Below are positions 12,650 through 26,366 of a stretch of DNA of 64,000 nucleotides, in pieces. The stretch comes from Artemia franciscana (Eukaryota > Arthropoda > Branchiopoda > Anostraca > Artemiidae). The stretch is from positions 48,907,780 through 48,971,779 of the forward strand of contig NC_088871.1 of assembly GCF_032884065.1 (NCBI RefSeq). The letters are read 5' to 3'. Both the position numbers and the translations under genes were made by a program. The first letter of the stretch is position 1, and every line of letters starts with the position of its first letter. The notes beneath the pieces are model-generated. The model was given only the letters and a program-made list of their open reading frames with translations, was not told the DNA's origin and did no database searches.

Positions 12650-13020
12650 ATAGTAAAGGCTAAATAAGACCGTGTTATAAAATTAGTGGGTAAGACTCTT
12701 TTAGACTTACATTTTGCAGATGATTTGAGCTTCCTATTCAAAATTGTAAACGAAATGAATGAACTTTTAGACATTGTGAGGTTTCACGGTAAAAGAGTAG
12801 GTTTGAGAATAGGGCTAATGGTCAGATTTTTAAGCAGCTTCTACTAGGAATAAATGAAGGTGAAGAAGCGATATTCAGTAATGAGAGAATCGCTCGATTG
12901 GATAGCTTGACTTACCTCGGTAGTATTATTAGTATGGATGGCGGACATGGTTATGATGTAAAGTAGAAAATGTACAGTAGAAAAGGCAAAGAGGTTTTAA
13001 CTATCGGTGCGGGCACTTCA
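12650..13020 (+). pseudogene. LINE reverse-transcriptase relic
   Basis: The plus strand reads a decayed non-LTR reverse transcriptase. Near 12700 it encodes 'TLLDLHFADDLSFL', where FADD is the catalytic motif C of LINE reverse transcriptases. This is followed by 'NEMNELLDIV' and 'GKRVGLRI', matching the usual downstream helix ('GLKINxxKT'). Further on, in another frame, it has the 'LTYLGSIIS' type patch (12909-12940). Stop codons and frame changes make it non-functional. Both ends are lost. It is probably of the same general type as the other LINE fragments in the window. Confidence 0.65.
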
Positions 13021-13185
13021 GGTGCAGGGACTTATGGGACCTAAGGTTTTATACATTTACTTCTATCCTATTTCTTAAAAAGAAATCCTAAGTTCTATTC
13101 AGTTCAAAATTATTAGTTGTTATTAAACAAGACAAAGTTAATTGCAAGGTTCAGTCCTCTGGTTGAAAAGTGTTATCTTCTAGCT

Positions 13186-14650
13186 TTAATCTTTCTCACA
13201 ACTCTACTTTTTAAAACAATAAAAACTTTAGCGTAAAGAGGGGGCGTTGAGGAAGGGACAACCCTTTTCATATATGGAATAATTTCTGTTCGTTTTAAGT
13301 TTTAATGTTGCTTCTTACTTGCAGTTAAAAAAAAAACTTATTTTTTTGTTTAATTTCTGAATATTTTGGAATTAATCCATGTTTTGATGTTGGTTCACCG
13401 CGCACGAGTAATTAAAACGAAATTTGCATATTAATTCTTTGGGCGGCTAAATGGCTTTCTTTTAGTTTTGATCGGACAGTCTGATAAAAAAAAAGGGATT
13501 GGGGAGGAGGCCTCGTTGGTTGCTTAAAAAGGCAACTAGAACTTTTTATTTTCACGAGAATTTTTATTAGTAATAAATATACAAAACTCACCAATTAACT
13601 TACCTAACGAACTTCTATATTTGTATATTTTTATCACGTATATGAGGGGGTTTGTCCCCTCGTCAATACTTCGCTCTTTGCACTAAAGTTTGAATATTGT
13701 CCCAATTCCTTAAGAAATGATCCCTGAATCACAAAGGCCGTAGAATAAATAGTTAAAATTATTAAAATTACTTTAGCGTAAAGAGTGAGGTACTGAGGAG
13801 GAGACCAATCCCCTTATATACGTAATGATTTCTGTTTGTTTTAAGTTTTAATGCTGCTCCTTACTTCCAGTTGAAAATACTTTTTTTTCTCATTGTTTTT
13901 TTTTTAATAATGCTAGAAAATCCTGCGTCCCCTTCATGGAAATTCTCTTCCCTCATAATAGATTTGTCCATGGAAAGATCCTACCACGTAGCTTCCTCTC
14001 CCCAACCCGCTCCCGCCCCAACAGGAAAAATTCCCCCTGAAAACGGCTACAAACTTCCCAATAACATAGTTATTAAGTTTTTCGTCTTTGCTGAACGAAA
14101 GGGATATCTCAAAATTTTGATCCGGTGACTTCGGGAAAAAAATGAGTAACCATAGTGCGATGGCACTAAAAAATTTTTGATCACTTAAAAAGGGAACTAG
14201 GACTTTTAATTTTCGTGAGAATGAGCCTTCTCGCTACATTTTAGGACCACTGGCTCGATACGATCACCCCTGGGGAAAAAAACAAGCAAACACGCATCAG
14301 TGATCTGTCTTCTGGCAAAAAAATACAAAATTCCACATATTTGTAGATAGGAGCTTGACACTTCTACAGTTGGGTTCTCTTATATGCTGAATCTGATGGT
14401 ATGATTCTCGTTAAGATTCTATGACTTTTAGGGGGTGTTTCCTCCAATTTTCTAAAATAAGGCGAATTTCCTCAGGCTCGTAACTTTCGATATGTAAAAC
14501 TAAACTTGATGAAACTTATATATTTAAAATCAGCGTAAAAATACAATTCTGTTGGATGTGACTATTGGTATCAAAATTCCGTTTTTTAGAGTTATGGTTA
14601 CTATTGAGCCGGGTCACTCCTTACTACAGTTCGTTTTCACGAACTGTTTG
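13186..14650 (+). repeat. Family R copy 4 (5'-truncated)
   Basis: It enters inside the first palindrome (the 'ctttctcacaactctac' block) and lacks the left end. It then continues through the second palindrome (about 13650-13830) and the C-rich block to the terminal hairpin at 14628-14650. Confidence 0.82.
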
Positions 14651-14845
14651 AAAACTACTACTAAATCACTGCAGCACCAAACCACCTTAGGCCAGCACAG
14701 CAACGCACGCTCCTCCTCCATCTCAATCTATTCAAAGTCTCCATCTTTACGCCCTCCCAAGAAGTTTCTCATTTCCTGCTACCATGCTTATCTGTCTTAC
14801 AGCATCTTTATTACTATAGCAATACGGGATTACCTGGAGAGCTCT
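14651..14845 (-). pseudogene. LINE 3' end fragment with (TAG)n tail
   Basis: On the minus strand it reads the last codons of a LINE ORF2, ending 'RWRRSVRCCAGLRWFGAAVI' then stop, followed at once by a short (tag)n tail. The same C-terminal pattern and tail type occur at 53400-53695. It abuts the end of R copy 4 directly. Upstream frames toward 14845 decay quickly. Confidence 0.65.
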
Positions 14846-14945
14846 TGTCAACTTAAGTAAAAATATACCTAGGTCTTCTTTAAGCATTAACGTTGGTGTT
14901 GTTACATGGAGACCGAGTACTCTCTCAAAGTAAACCACTAATATA
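14846..14945. other. Spacer, unassigned
   Basis: Possibly diverged LINE sequence continuing from the fragment on its left. No clear frame. Confidence 0.3.
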
Positions 14946-15424
<479 letters not shown>

Positions 15425-15427
<3 letters not shown>

Positions 15428-17499
15428 TTCCCGAAACGCCCTGTTTTTTCTCAAAATTATGGAAAACATTCTTTATGCTAATATATATTAATAGGTAAGT
15501 TCATTATTAGTGGATTTGATGTAATTAATAGTTTGTGTGATATTCTTTGGAATAATTCATAATTAACAATTCTTATGTGATGAATTTGGATCATGGTCGG
15601 TGCAAAATCTTGAAGCGCTTATAGTTAAGAAAAAATGAGCATTACCGTTAAAAATATAGAAATTTGTGGGATCGATCCCCATGAGTTTCTTCGTGTTTCG
15701 TACAATTTGTCACGTTTATTTCACGAAAAGGGCTTCAATTTCCGCTCCCTACTCTGAAAACAAAACCATTTGTGTGCGAACTTTTTCAAAGTATACCTAA
15801 TATATAAAATGTTATTTTTGCTTTTTGGAAAAATTACAAGAACGTCAGATTTACTCTTCCGCTTTTACAATAGTGAAACAAAATAGCAATCCTAAGCTAG
15901 GCAAAGCCCTTTAGAGGGGGGGGAGGATTTCGTAACGAGCTTCTCCTTAAGGCAGGTCATAACAATCCTAGAGGCTTCTCATATTTTTTTTAGTTGAGCA
16001 GCAGCTTTAGCACACTGTGATACAAGTGTGGAGGTATCAGAGAAAAATACAGCATTTTGATGAAATTTTTGGAAAGAAATTTGTTGACTTTGGTAGAAAC
16101 CTAACTTTTTTTTCTACTTCGGTGCCAATGAATGCGACGGCATCTTTGAAAATGAAGTATTCTTCCGTCATTAGATCAAGATATTTTAAAGCGCTCTTCT
16201 ATTTTGTATATCCACACTCAAGCTAAATAGTTTTAACTGATGGGTAGTATCACTATCATCTCTAAGTAATTAACTACATCTAATACATCTTACAATAAAC
16301 ACTGTTGAAATCAAATTGGCACACCCTCTTTAACACAAGGGATTGTTTTTTGACAGAAATAACATGTTTTTAACAATGATATTTCTCAATTTCTCAGTAA
16401 AAAAAAAAACAACAAAAAAAAAACGTTTGATAAGGACTCAGGCTCTTCCTGGAAAAATATTGAAAATGAGAAAACTACTGATGTGCCCATGCCTATTTGA
16501 ATATGTAAATATGCTAAAAATATAAATATGCCCCAAATTTTCCGACCTGGAATGGGTTTAGTTTCCAAAAAAACCCTTGATAGAAAAATATCACATTTTG
16601 CCCTTAAATTACATACTTTCAAAGAAAGGCAAAATCCTTAGAACTCTTTTTGCAAATTTAGACCACATGCAGAGGAAAACTTTTCCAAGCCATGCCTCTC
16701 TCTTTCAAAAGCTTTCCAGACTGGAGAACATTTCTCAACTCTATCATTCTTGCCATCTATGTTTATATATAGTTTCAGATTTCTTTGATCCAGAGACAGT
16801 ATTTCCAGACGTACTTTTTCTTTGTAGCTTTGGCGAAAAATCAACATTCGATGATCTTATTCGAGCTATTTGCTCGATGAGACGTTTGAGCAACATTACA
16901 ATGAGACACCATTGGATTTCGAATATATGGACAGTTCTTCTTCTGTTTTCTCTTTTCTTCTTCTTTTCTTCTTCTCTTTTCTCTTTTTTACTGTATTCTG
17001 TATTTTTTATGCTATTTTCCTCTATATTGTTATTCTTTTTAAATTCTTTTTTCATTAATGCTACTTTTTTTTAAATGAATTTACTTTTTTCCTGTTGGAT
17101 CTTTTTCTTTTCTTTTTCCTCTTTTGAATCTGCCGGTTGACACGTGACGCGTTAGAGGTTTATTACACACATTATGTTATATTTTCATTATTTTCATGAG
17201 AGAATAGTGGTAAATAATTAGCGAAAATAGCGAAAACCTGAAGTATAAGCTGTGAAGATAAAAAAAATTAATTGACTGTATTTTTTGATTATTATAAGCT
17301 ATGCTGGTGAAGAACAGTAGATATACCTGATCAGCAAGTTAGTATAAATCCTATGCAGTCACTTCATCCCTCTCCAACAAGTAAAAGCATTTAGAATAAG
17401 GTCTTACCATGCCAGCTGGTATATAAAACGACACCGATGCTACCCCATGGCGACTTTTAGGCGTTTTTCACCAAACATCATCAAGGGACAACCTTGACA
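15425..17499. other. No recognised gene; polypyrimidine tract inside
   Basis: No frame has a recognisable domain, including the 165-codon one near 16577-17074, whose last third is simply a translated T/C-rich tract (16936-17125). Nothing repeat-like apart from low complexity. Confidence 0.4.
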
Positions 17500-17766
17500 G
17501 CCTAGCATTATTCTCAAGATAATGGCCCCGTATCACTCTTTGTTGTCAGTGGCATGACTCTATAAGATCAGCCAGAACCGACCCAGCTCTAAATGGGTAC
17601 CTGGATTAAATCTGGGGAAGGTAAGCAGGAAAGGTGTGTGAAAGCACAGGATGGTTGGCCCCCAGCCCCCCATTGCACTTCACAGCTGAAAGGCCATGAA
17701 ACGGAGATCAGCACCGCCGGTTTGGACCTTAAGGGTCTATTGCCGTCTTACTTACTTACTTTCTTG
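17500..17766 (+). repeat. Candidate retroelement 3' tail with (ACTT)n end
   Basis: A GC-richer island within AT-rich surroundings contains 'ctctaaatgggtacctgg', 'ctggggaaggtaa' and 'accgccggtttgg', and ends in a short 'cttacttactta' tetranucleotide tail. That layout is typical of a non-LTR or SINE 3' end. I cannot name the family. Confidence 0.45.
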
Positions 17767-18906
17767 CTACTCTTTGTTGTCCAGGACTTCTAATTCCAAG
17801 ATCCAACATCAAACGTCCGGGGAAGAAAGTGTTTATTTTCACTCTATATGCCTTGAATAACGCCATCGACTGCTTTAATTTGTAGTTAGAAGTGGCTGTT
17901 TTGTCTTTTCTCAAATAAAGCCGTAAGTGCTCTGGTCTGACCAATGAATGTCAAGAAGGCATCAAAGACAATTATTTATAAATAGTACCCGAATTCGTAT
18001 GTATTTACATATTTTTACTGGAGTTACATATCGTAATGTTCATAAGTCTGCAATACGTTTTAAGGCATTCTGGGTCACCCAGGCCCATTTCTATTTTCAT
18101 ATTTCACCGAAAACACATATTTTCACATATTCTACCCGACCTTACATACAACCATCGACTACACTTTGTTTCTTAAGCATCACGCTTCCAGTTAGTTTTG
18201 TTCATTACAGTAGACACAAATACGTGGATGTTGAATTTTGTTTCAACTTCCTCATGCGTTTTGCTTGTTAGAAAAGATGATGGGAGGGTGACCAGAGATG
18301 AAATATTCCCAGAAATTTACGAAGCTTACAGAGGCACCCATAGCCACCGTAGTCTGGTTGTTTTCATTCAATTATTCAGAGTAACCACAGCCTATATAGA
18401 CACCAGTTGTGCAAACAATTTTCAAAAGCAACACATAGCTATCGTCACGACATTAATTGGCGCTGTGTCAAAACCAGACAATCTCGCAGTTGGAAACTAT
18501 ATGTCACAATATAAATTTCTGTTTTCACTCCCGGAATAGAGCCAAGATTTTTCCACGCTGATTGGCCGTGGGAGCACCGGAGGTTGACGCCTAGTCTAAA
18601 GATGTGTGTTGAAATCCTTCTATGGGCAAGATACGACACCGCGCAACTGGTGTTTATATAGCGCAGCTTAGATATACCATAAAGTTATGAAAACTCCTAT
18701 CTTGCCCATGAGAAGCTTTTGCTACAGAGCTCTGAACTTGGCGCCTGCCAGATCGTACTACAGCAACATAGGCGGGAACACAATTTTGTTTTGTTTGTCC
18801 AATTGCTCCGATCTTTTAGATTCAGACTGCCAGTTTCCTTTCTCCAGCCGTTAGCATCGCTACCGCGCATTGTGTCCCAAAAATAAATTGAGTTTTCATA
18901 ACTGTA
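17767..18906. other. No recognised gene
   Basis: Unassigned. A possible small hairpin pairs 'tatgggcaagat' (about 18620) with 'atcttgcccat' (about 18700). The open frames at 17948-18539 show no domain and unremarkable composition. Confidence 0.35.
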
Positions 18907-20520
18907 TTGTATGTGAAAGGGGCTGCTTCCTCATCAACGCCCCGCTCTTTACGCTAAAGTTTTTTACTGTTTTAAAAAGAAGAGTTGAGAGAAAGAGTCA
19001 AATTTTAGCGTAAAGAGCGGGGCGTTGATGAGGAAGCAGCCCCTTTCATACGAAGTAATTTCTGTTCGTTTTAAGTTTTAATGTCGTTCCTTACTTTCAG
19101 TTAAAAAAACTTGTTTTTTTATTTAATTTCTGAACGTTTTTGAATCAATGCATGTTTTGACTTTGGCTCTCCGCAGATGAATAATTAAAACGAAATTTGC
19201 ATATTTATTTTTTTGGCTAAATGGCTTTCTCATAGTTTTGATCGAATGATTTTGAGAAAAAAAGAGTGGGGGAGGAGGCCTAGTTGCCCTCCGATTTCTT
19301 GGTTTCTTATAAAGGCAACTAGAACTTTTATTTTTTACGAATGTTTTTATTAGTAAAAAGATAAACGTAACTTACAAATTAGCTTACGTAATGAACTTTT
19401 GTATTTCCATGTTTTTATTATGTATATGAGGGGGTTCATCCCCTCGTCAGTACCTCGCTCTTTACACTAAAGCTTAAATTTTGTCCCAATTCCTTAAGAA
19501 TGACCCCTGAATCACAAAAGCCGTAGAATAAATAGTTGAAATTACTAAAAATACTTTAGCGTAAAGAGCTGGGTATTAGGAGGAGGTGAACCCATCATAT
19601 GCGTAATAATTTCTGTTCGTTTTAAGTTTTAATGCTTCTCCTTACTATCAGTTGAAAAAACTATTCCATATTTATTTTTTCATTTTTTTTAAATAATGCT
19701 AGAAAATCCTGCGCTCCCTTCATAAAAATTTTCTTCCCCCACGACAAATTCCTCCAAGGAAATGTCCCCCAACATATATCCCTCTTTTCAACCCCCCCAC
19801 CCCCAACCTAAAAATCCCCCTGAAAACATCTGTACATTTCCAAATAACCATTACTATATGTAAGCACTTGTCAAAGTTGTGGCCCCTCCCACAGGGACTG
19901 TCGGGGAGTAAGTCGCCCCCAAAGACATAATTATAAGGTTTTTCGACTACGATGAATAAAATGGCTATCTCAGAATTTTGATCCGGTGACTTTGGGAAAA
20001 TAATTGGCGTGGGAGGGGGCCTAGGTGCCCTCCAATTTTTTGTCACTTAAAAAGGGCACTAGAACTTTTCATTTCCTCTAGAATAAGCCCTCTCGCAAGA
20101 TTCTAGGACCACTCGGTCGATACGATCATCCCTGGGAAAAAAACAAACAAAAAAACAAACAAATAAACAAGTATCCGTGATCTGTATTCTGGCAAAAAAT
20201 GTGAAATTCCACATTTTTATAGATAGGAGCTTGAAACTGCTACAATAAGGTTCTCTAATACGTCTCTATAATAATCTCTAATAAGGTTCTCTAATGACTT
20301 TTAGGGGTGTTTCCCCCTAATTTCAAAAATGAGGCAAATTTTCTCAGGCTCGTAACTTTTGATGGGTAAAACTAATCTTGATGAAACTTATATATTTGAA
20401 TTCAGCATTAAAATACGATACTTTTGATGCAACTATTGGTATCGAAGTTCCATTTTTTAGAGTTTTGTTTACTATTGAGCCGGGTCGCTCCTTACTACAG
20501 TTCGTTACCACGAACTGTTT
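18907..20520 (+). repeat. Family R copy 5 (left end missing)
   Basis: It begins inside the first palindrome, whose arms here are very well matched (18913-18960 against about 19005-19055, both with 'gaaaggggctgcttcctcatcaacg' in opposite orientation). It continues through all later blocks to the terminal hairpin ending 20520. Confidence 0.85.
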
Positions 20521-21425
20521 AACATGGTCAAAGTTAAGCTGCTTACACTGTTAAGATTGCCTTCATTTTCTGTTATTGTGTTACTATAGGAATGGGAGTC
20601 TAATTCCTTTTCAATACTTTCTTCATCTTGTTCCACTTTCCGTTACTTTTTTAAAGTTGGTTCTGAGCAAAACAAAAGAAAGTAAGGAGCTCTGCCCTCT
20701 GTTGGTTTTAATAGCCTGTTATAGCCGAATAAAATTGATACAAATTACATTTTTAACAGCATTATAAAAAACATGACAGTTGAGAGCTGGACAAATTTGG
20801 TTTTCACAGAACTGGTTAAGGAACCAAAAGTTTGGCTGAGCCTAAAATCAAAACACCACTGAGCCTACGGACGCACATTCTGAGCCTACATTCTGAATTA
20901 ATAATTTACAGAATATGTAGTAGCCTAGCTGTTTCGATCCTGGGATCACTTGTGCATACGCTCTTCTGCTTGAGGGAGGAATGTGCCAAGCAGTTTAAAA
21001 GTTAAGATAGCCCCTTCCTTCCCTTAGTCTTCAATAGTATATGTTGTAAGTGATAATCAATCAATCAATCAATGTATTAATACTAAAAGAAAAACTATTA
21101 CAAAAGTAAAGCAGCTATTAGGCCCAAGAAGCTTTGCTTGTAGTGGACCACAGAGAACAAGAATAAAACACTTTTATAAAATATATACAAAAAAAAGAAA
21201 CACTGGAACAAGACAAGGACATTTAACAGATAGGATATTTAACAGATAGAAGATTTAGAAGGAGATTTAACGTATAGCTGAAAATGATTTTAAAAGAAGA
21301 GAAAAGACATACAAATTAGGATAGAATTAAAAAGAGAGACAAAAATTATTGAACTGGAATGACCCGACAAAATAATGCCTTTTCAGAAAGAAAAAGAGGG
21401 ACATCCGAAGGGATGGAGTTCCATC
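20521..21425. other. No recognised gene; (AATC)n microsatellite
   Basis: A 20-bp run of (aatc) is at 21056-21075. A short LINE or SINE tail may end there, but no protein frame supports it. The A-rich purine tract 21180-21350 is low complexity. Confidence 0.4.
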
Positions 21426-21951
21426 AAACAGTTCGTGGTAACGAACTGTAGTAAGGAGCGACCCGGCTCAATAGTAACCAAAACTCTAAAAAATGGAATT
21501 TTGACACCAATAGCTACATCAAAAGTTACGAGCCTGAGAATATTTGCCTTATTTAAGAAAATGAAGGGAAACAACCCTTAAAAGTCATAGAATCTTGACG
21601 AAAACCACACCATTAGATTTAGGTTATCAGAGAACCCTATTGTAGAATTTTCAAGCTCCTATCGACAAAAATGTGGAATTTTGTATTTTTTGCCAGAAGG
21701 CAGATCACGGATGCGCGTTTGTTTTTTTTTTTTTTCCCCAGGGATGATCGTATCGACCCAGTGGTCCAAGAATCTTGCGAGAGGGCTCATTCTAACGGAA
21801 ATAAAAAGTTCTAGTGCCCTTTTGAGTGACCAAAACAATTGGAGAGCACCTAGGCCCCCTCTCACGCTAATTATTTTTCCAAAATCACCGAATCAAAATT
21901 CTAAGATAGCCATTTTATTCAGCGTAGTCAAAAAATCTTATAACTATGCGA
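21426..21951 (-). repeat. Family R copy 6 (inverted, partial)
   Basis: This is the only sizeable copy in minus orientation. It starts with the hairpin 'cagttcgtggtaacgaactg' and 'taaggagcgacccggctca', runs through the right-half blocks, and breaks off in the 'aactatg' block at about 21951. Confidence 0.85.
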
Positions 21952-22205
21952 AAATCAGAGAATATCAGATTATCAGAGAATAATAGAGAATAATAATCTC
22001 AGATAATCAGAGAATAAGTTTTTTACTGTTTTAAAAAGTAGAATTAAGAGAAAGAGTCAAACTTTAGCGTAAAGAGCGGGGCGTTGATGAGGAAGCAGCC
22101 CTTTCAGTAATAAAGTTCGTTTTAAGTGAAGTAATTTCTGTTCGTTTTAAGTTTTAATGTCGCTCCTCACTTCCCATTAAAAAAAACTTTATTTATTTAT
22201 TTAAT
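21952..22205. repeat. Mini-repeat junction plus R palindrome fragment
   Basis: First comes a ~65-bp patch of 'tatcagagaata' repeats (21952-22017). Then follows one arm of the R first palindrome ending 'tttaatgtcgctcctcact' (about 22018-22165) and an A-rich tail. A small internal duplication of 'gttcgttttaag' is present at about 22103-22150. It looks like a rearranged join of two R copies. Confidence 0.6.
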
Positions 22206-23355
22206 AATAGAATAGATTGATATACAGGAGACCTCTGAGCTGCTGTTAAAGATCGTTTTGGTAAAATAAATTGTCGAGAAGAATTACTTAAAGAAGTAAA
22301 GAAGTAGATAACAAAGAAAAGTTACTATTTATCAAAAAACTTAACTCGGTTAAATTAGAAAACATTACAGGATACATAAATGAACAATGCGCACACATTA
22401 AAAAAAAACATGAATTAAATAGTGGAATTAGCTTTTACTAAGGCTATCCGTAATGAGTTGCTGCACACAACAGTAATGTACTGTAAACAGGCTTTAATGA
22501 GCTTTGCCTTTTTCCCAGCTTTACCATTAATATTGAAATGCATATCCCCCTTCTGCTTCCTTCAGCTCCCGCGCCCAACATAGGACACTAAATCTCACAG
22601 TTGTACCACCCACTGTTCCAACAGCCCTGTGCATCATGTCACTCAGTTGCAGGCGATTAGAAAATGATGTCTCAACAAATTAAAAACCATACCTTTTAAA
22701 CCCTTTAAATTGCCAATGTTGAAACCTTATACAAGAAAATTACAACCCCCCTCACTGAACAACAACAACAAAAATCACTTTTTTACATGAGCAGCAGTGA
22801 TACGTTCTCTTAGTTATCTTCGTCGCTATTGAGGCACTGGCATATTATTGAGAATATTATCCTTATGTCTTATTTTTTTTTTTCCTATATATATCCGACT
22901 CGATAAGGCCGTCATAAAGTGCCACATAGTACACTAAAAGCGCAATTTGGGTGGCATTTTTGGAATGAAAAGGCTGGGATCCCCTTCCTATGCAGAATAA
23001 ATTCTGTTCATTGTGGTGTTTAGTGTTACTCTTTACTTTCATAATAACAGCGTATACCAGAGATGTTCCCATTTTATAAGATGGATTAAATATCAATTTC
23101 ACTTTTTTGATGTTTTTTTAATTTTTTGCTCTAACTACAGGATAGTCATAGAGCCCAATCGTAGAGGTTTAAAGCTCTTATGTGCAAATTTTTAGAATTG
23201 TAAAACAAAAGAAAATTTACCCACGGCAGTGAAATTTGTATAGACCTTAAAAATATTTTGGCTATCTAGGGAGGGAGGGAGATGGCTCAAAGGGTGTATT
23301 TTAATGCCATAGCATCCCAAATCTCATTGATTTTTAAGATAAATTAGACAAAAAG
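22206..23355. other. No recognised gene
   Basis: AT-rich unassigned sequence. Frames such as 22863-23102 have no recognisable domain. Confidence 0.35.
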
Positions 23356-25040
23356 AGGTTTTTTTTAACTGCAAGTAAGGAGCGACATTAAAACTTAAAA
23401 CGAACAGAAAATGGTCCGTATACAAAAGGGTTGTCCCCTCCTCAACACCTCGCTCTTTACGCTAAAGTTTGACTCTTTGTCACAACTCTATTTTTTAAAA
23501 CAATAAAAAACTTTAGCGTAAAGAGTGAGTCGTTGAGAAGGGGACAACCCTTTCATAAACGGAACAATTTCTGGTTTTTTTTTCAGTTTTAATGTCGCTC
23601 TTTACTTGCAGTTAAAACAACTTGTTTATTTTTTTTTTATTTTATTTCTGACCGTTTTTGAATTAACGCATGTTTTGATTTTGGCTCACCGCACATGAAC
23701 AATTAAAACGAAATTTGCACATTCATTTTTTTTTTTGCTAAATAGCTTTCTCATGGTTTTAATCGGATGATTTTGATAAAACAAAGGGATGGGGGGAGAC
23801 CTAGTTGCCCTCCAATTTTTGGCTACTTAAAAATGCAGCTATATATTTTATTTTTTTACGAACATTTTTGTTAGTAATAAATATACGTAACTGACGAATT
23901 AACTTACATAATGAACTTCAATATTTGTGGATTTTTATTACGTATATGAGGGGGTTCACCCCCTCGTCAATACCTCGCTCTTTACACTAGAGCTTGAATT
24001 TTGTCCTAATTCTTTAAGAATGACCCCTGAATCACAAAGACCGTAGAATAAATAGTTGAAATTACCAAAAAAAAACTTTAGCGTAAAGAGCAAGGTATTG
24101 TGGAGGAGACGAACCCCCTTATACGCGTAATATATTCTGTTCGTTTTAAGTTTTAATGCTGCTCATCCTTTCTAGTTGAAAAAAAAGGTTATTTATTTTC
24201 TCATTGTTTTTTTAAATAATAGCCTACTAGGAAATCCTGCACCCCTTTCATGGAAATACTCTTCCCTGATGATAAATTCCTCCATGACAACATCCTCCTA
24301 CGTAACCCCCTCGCCCCGACCTATCCCCACGCCGACGCAAAAAATTCCCCCTGAAAACGTCTGTACACTTCATAATAACCACTACTGTATGTAAACAATG
24401 GTAAAAGTTTGTAACTTGTAGCTCCTCCCCCGGGGACTTGGGGGAGTAATTCGGCCCCAAAGACACAGTTATTAGGTTTTAGACCAAGTTGAACAGAATG
24501 GCTATCTCAAAATTTTGATCCAGTAATTTTAGGGGAAAAGTGCGTGGGAGGGGGCCTAGGTTCCCTCTAATATTTTTGGTCACTTAAAAATGCACTAGAA
24601 CTTTGAATTTCCATTATAATGAGCCCTCTCACGACATTCTTAGATAACTGGGTCGATACGATCACCCCTGGGAAAACAACACAAAATAAAGAAACAAATA
24701 AACACGCATCCGTGATCTGTCTTCTGGCAAAAAATACAAAATTCCACATTTTTGTAGATAGGAGCTTGAAACTTCTACAGTAGGGTTCTCTGATACGCTG
24801 AATCTGATTGTGTATTTTTTGTTAAGATTCTATAGCTTTTATAGGATTTTCCCCCCTATTTTCTAAATTAAGGCAAATTTCCCAGGCTCGTAAATTTTGA
24901 TGGGTAACACTAAGCTTGACGAAACTTATATATTCAAAACCAGCATTAAAATGCAATTCTTTTGATATAACTATTGGTATCAAAATTTGGTTTTTTAGAG
25001 TTTTTGGTTACTATTGAGCCGGGTCACTCCTTACTACAGA
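23356..25040 (+). repeat. Family R copy 7 (near complete)
   Basis: It contains the left end 'gcaagtaaggagcgac', both palindrome pairs (23395-23460 with 23515-23590, and 23938-24000 with 24065-24130), the C-rich block 24230-24350 and the right half. The terminal hairpin is lost: after 'ctccttactacag' it changes to unrelated sequence. Confidence 0.83.
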
Positions 25041-25352
25041 TATTAATTTACAATCCTCATGGCCGTGTTCGGGACTTTTACTTGGGAGGTTATTTTTTTC
25101 GGGGACGTGGGACAAAAAAAAACTTTAAAAGGCATCAAAAATGTGAAATTGATATTTAATCCCTTGATGGGTAACTTGATGGTTAACTTGAAAGGTAACA
25201 CTAATGAAGGTAACCTATATGTTCGGAATCAGAATAAAAAGCCAATTCTTTTGATATATGTGTTGATATCAAAAGTCTGTTCTTATAGAGTTTTGGTTAC
25301 TAATGAGCCGCGTCGCTTCCTACTTACAGTTCTTTGCTGCGAATAGTTTGGT
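25041..25352 (+). repeat. Diverged R-like right end
   Basis: It ends 'gttttggttactaatgagccg...cgcttcctacttacagttctttgctgcgaatag', a distant version of the R right end including a broken hairpin. It probably belongs to a related subfamily (compare the 'ctaatgagccgggccgctcc' end at 12480). Confidence 0.55.
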
Positions 25353-25394
25353 ATTATTTTAACTTTCTATAGTTAAATAATTATCAACTTACTT

Positions 25395-26253
25395 ATAAAC
25401 TTGTACTTTGGTCACGTTCGAGCCTTGTCCAGGCCCATCTTGGCATCCAGAATTTGCCGACAAGCTTCACTCCATGGTTCTGTTTCAAGTGCGACTGACT
25501 CAGTCAACTGAATCAATCGTCTTTTCCAGCGATACCCGTGCTTCTTGTAACCTTCCAATGGCCCGAGGTCGGCTCTAACTGTCGATAACCCTGTCTTTTT
25601 TTGTCCTCCGGGCTTCTTCTTCCAGTGCGTAAGGGGTTGGAATTTCAAGCACTGTTTGCAAAACGAGTCATCCGGTCGGCGCAGTGTATGCCCGAGCCAC
25701 CGTAGACGTCTTGCTTTAACAACATCAGAGACAAGTGGTATATCACCAAATCTTCTTCTGGTGACATCATTAGAGACCCGGTCAAAGAAACACAGGCCAA
25801 GAATGCAGAACCATGTGGTGGAAGACGATTAGGTCATTGGTTTCCCAGCTCTGATGGGGTGACGTTTCATAAAGAAGTACAAAGAGGACAAGCGTATTAT
25901 ATATCCGGAGCTTTGTTCGAAGGGACTTTTCATTTCGTAACAAGAGACACTTCCGAAGCTGAATGAATGCTGCCCAGGCTGCGGAGATGCGGCTTTGTAT
26001 TTCATTTAGGCCTTCATCTTTGGAATTTATTAGGGAGCCAAGATCTTTCGAAATCTAGACCTCCTCGCTTTGGAGGCCATTTAATGTGATTGGAGTTTCA
26101 TCTAGCCCAGAGGTGTCCATTGATTTTGTTTGTGACTGGCTGATCTTTAGTCCAGTAGCAAGGGATCTAGCAGCAATTTCGTCCATCATGAGCTGTGCTT
26201 CTGTTACAGACTAAGCCAAGACATCTGCATCATCGGTGCAATCAAGGTCTGTT
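25395..26253 (-). pseudogene. RTE-like LINE ORF2, C-terminal part (split by Penelope insertion)
   Basis: On the minus strand, 26130-26253 reads the reverse-transcriptase motif C region. Its YADD-type box has changed to 'CTDDADVLA', so the catalytic tyrosine/alanine are lost. It continues 'DEIAARSLATGLKIS'. The far C-terminal part (25412-25648) reads 'KPGGQKKTGLSTVRADLG' and 'WSEACRQILDAK', a pattern typical of the LINE C-terminal tail. Frames between are broken by stops. The N-terminal side continues on the other side of the Penelope element at 31314-31560, showing a pre-existing dead LINE that was later invaded. Confidence 0.7.
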
Positions 26254-26265
26254 ATAGATAGTGTT
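26254..26265. repeat. Left 12-bp target duplication of the Penelope element
   Basis: 'atagatagtgtt' here is repeated exactly at 31302-31313. When the two are merged, the LINE reading frame on each side continues. Confidence 0.85.
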
Positions 26266-26366
26266 AATAGCGACGAAGACCACACTGCCTTTCCATGACA
26301 AACAAATACAACGTAGAAACAATAGGGAAAGTTTTTTCAAGACAATGGAAATTATTTATGTAGATA

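Noticed and set aside
16577-17074. 165-codon frame with a hydrophobic tail
   Set aside because: The tail is a translated polypyrimidine tract; the rest matches no family I know and has no splice or codon support.
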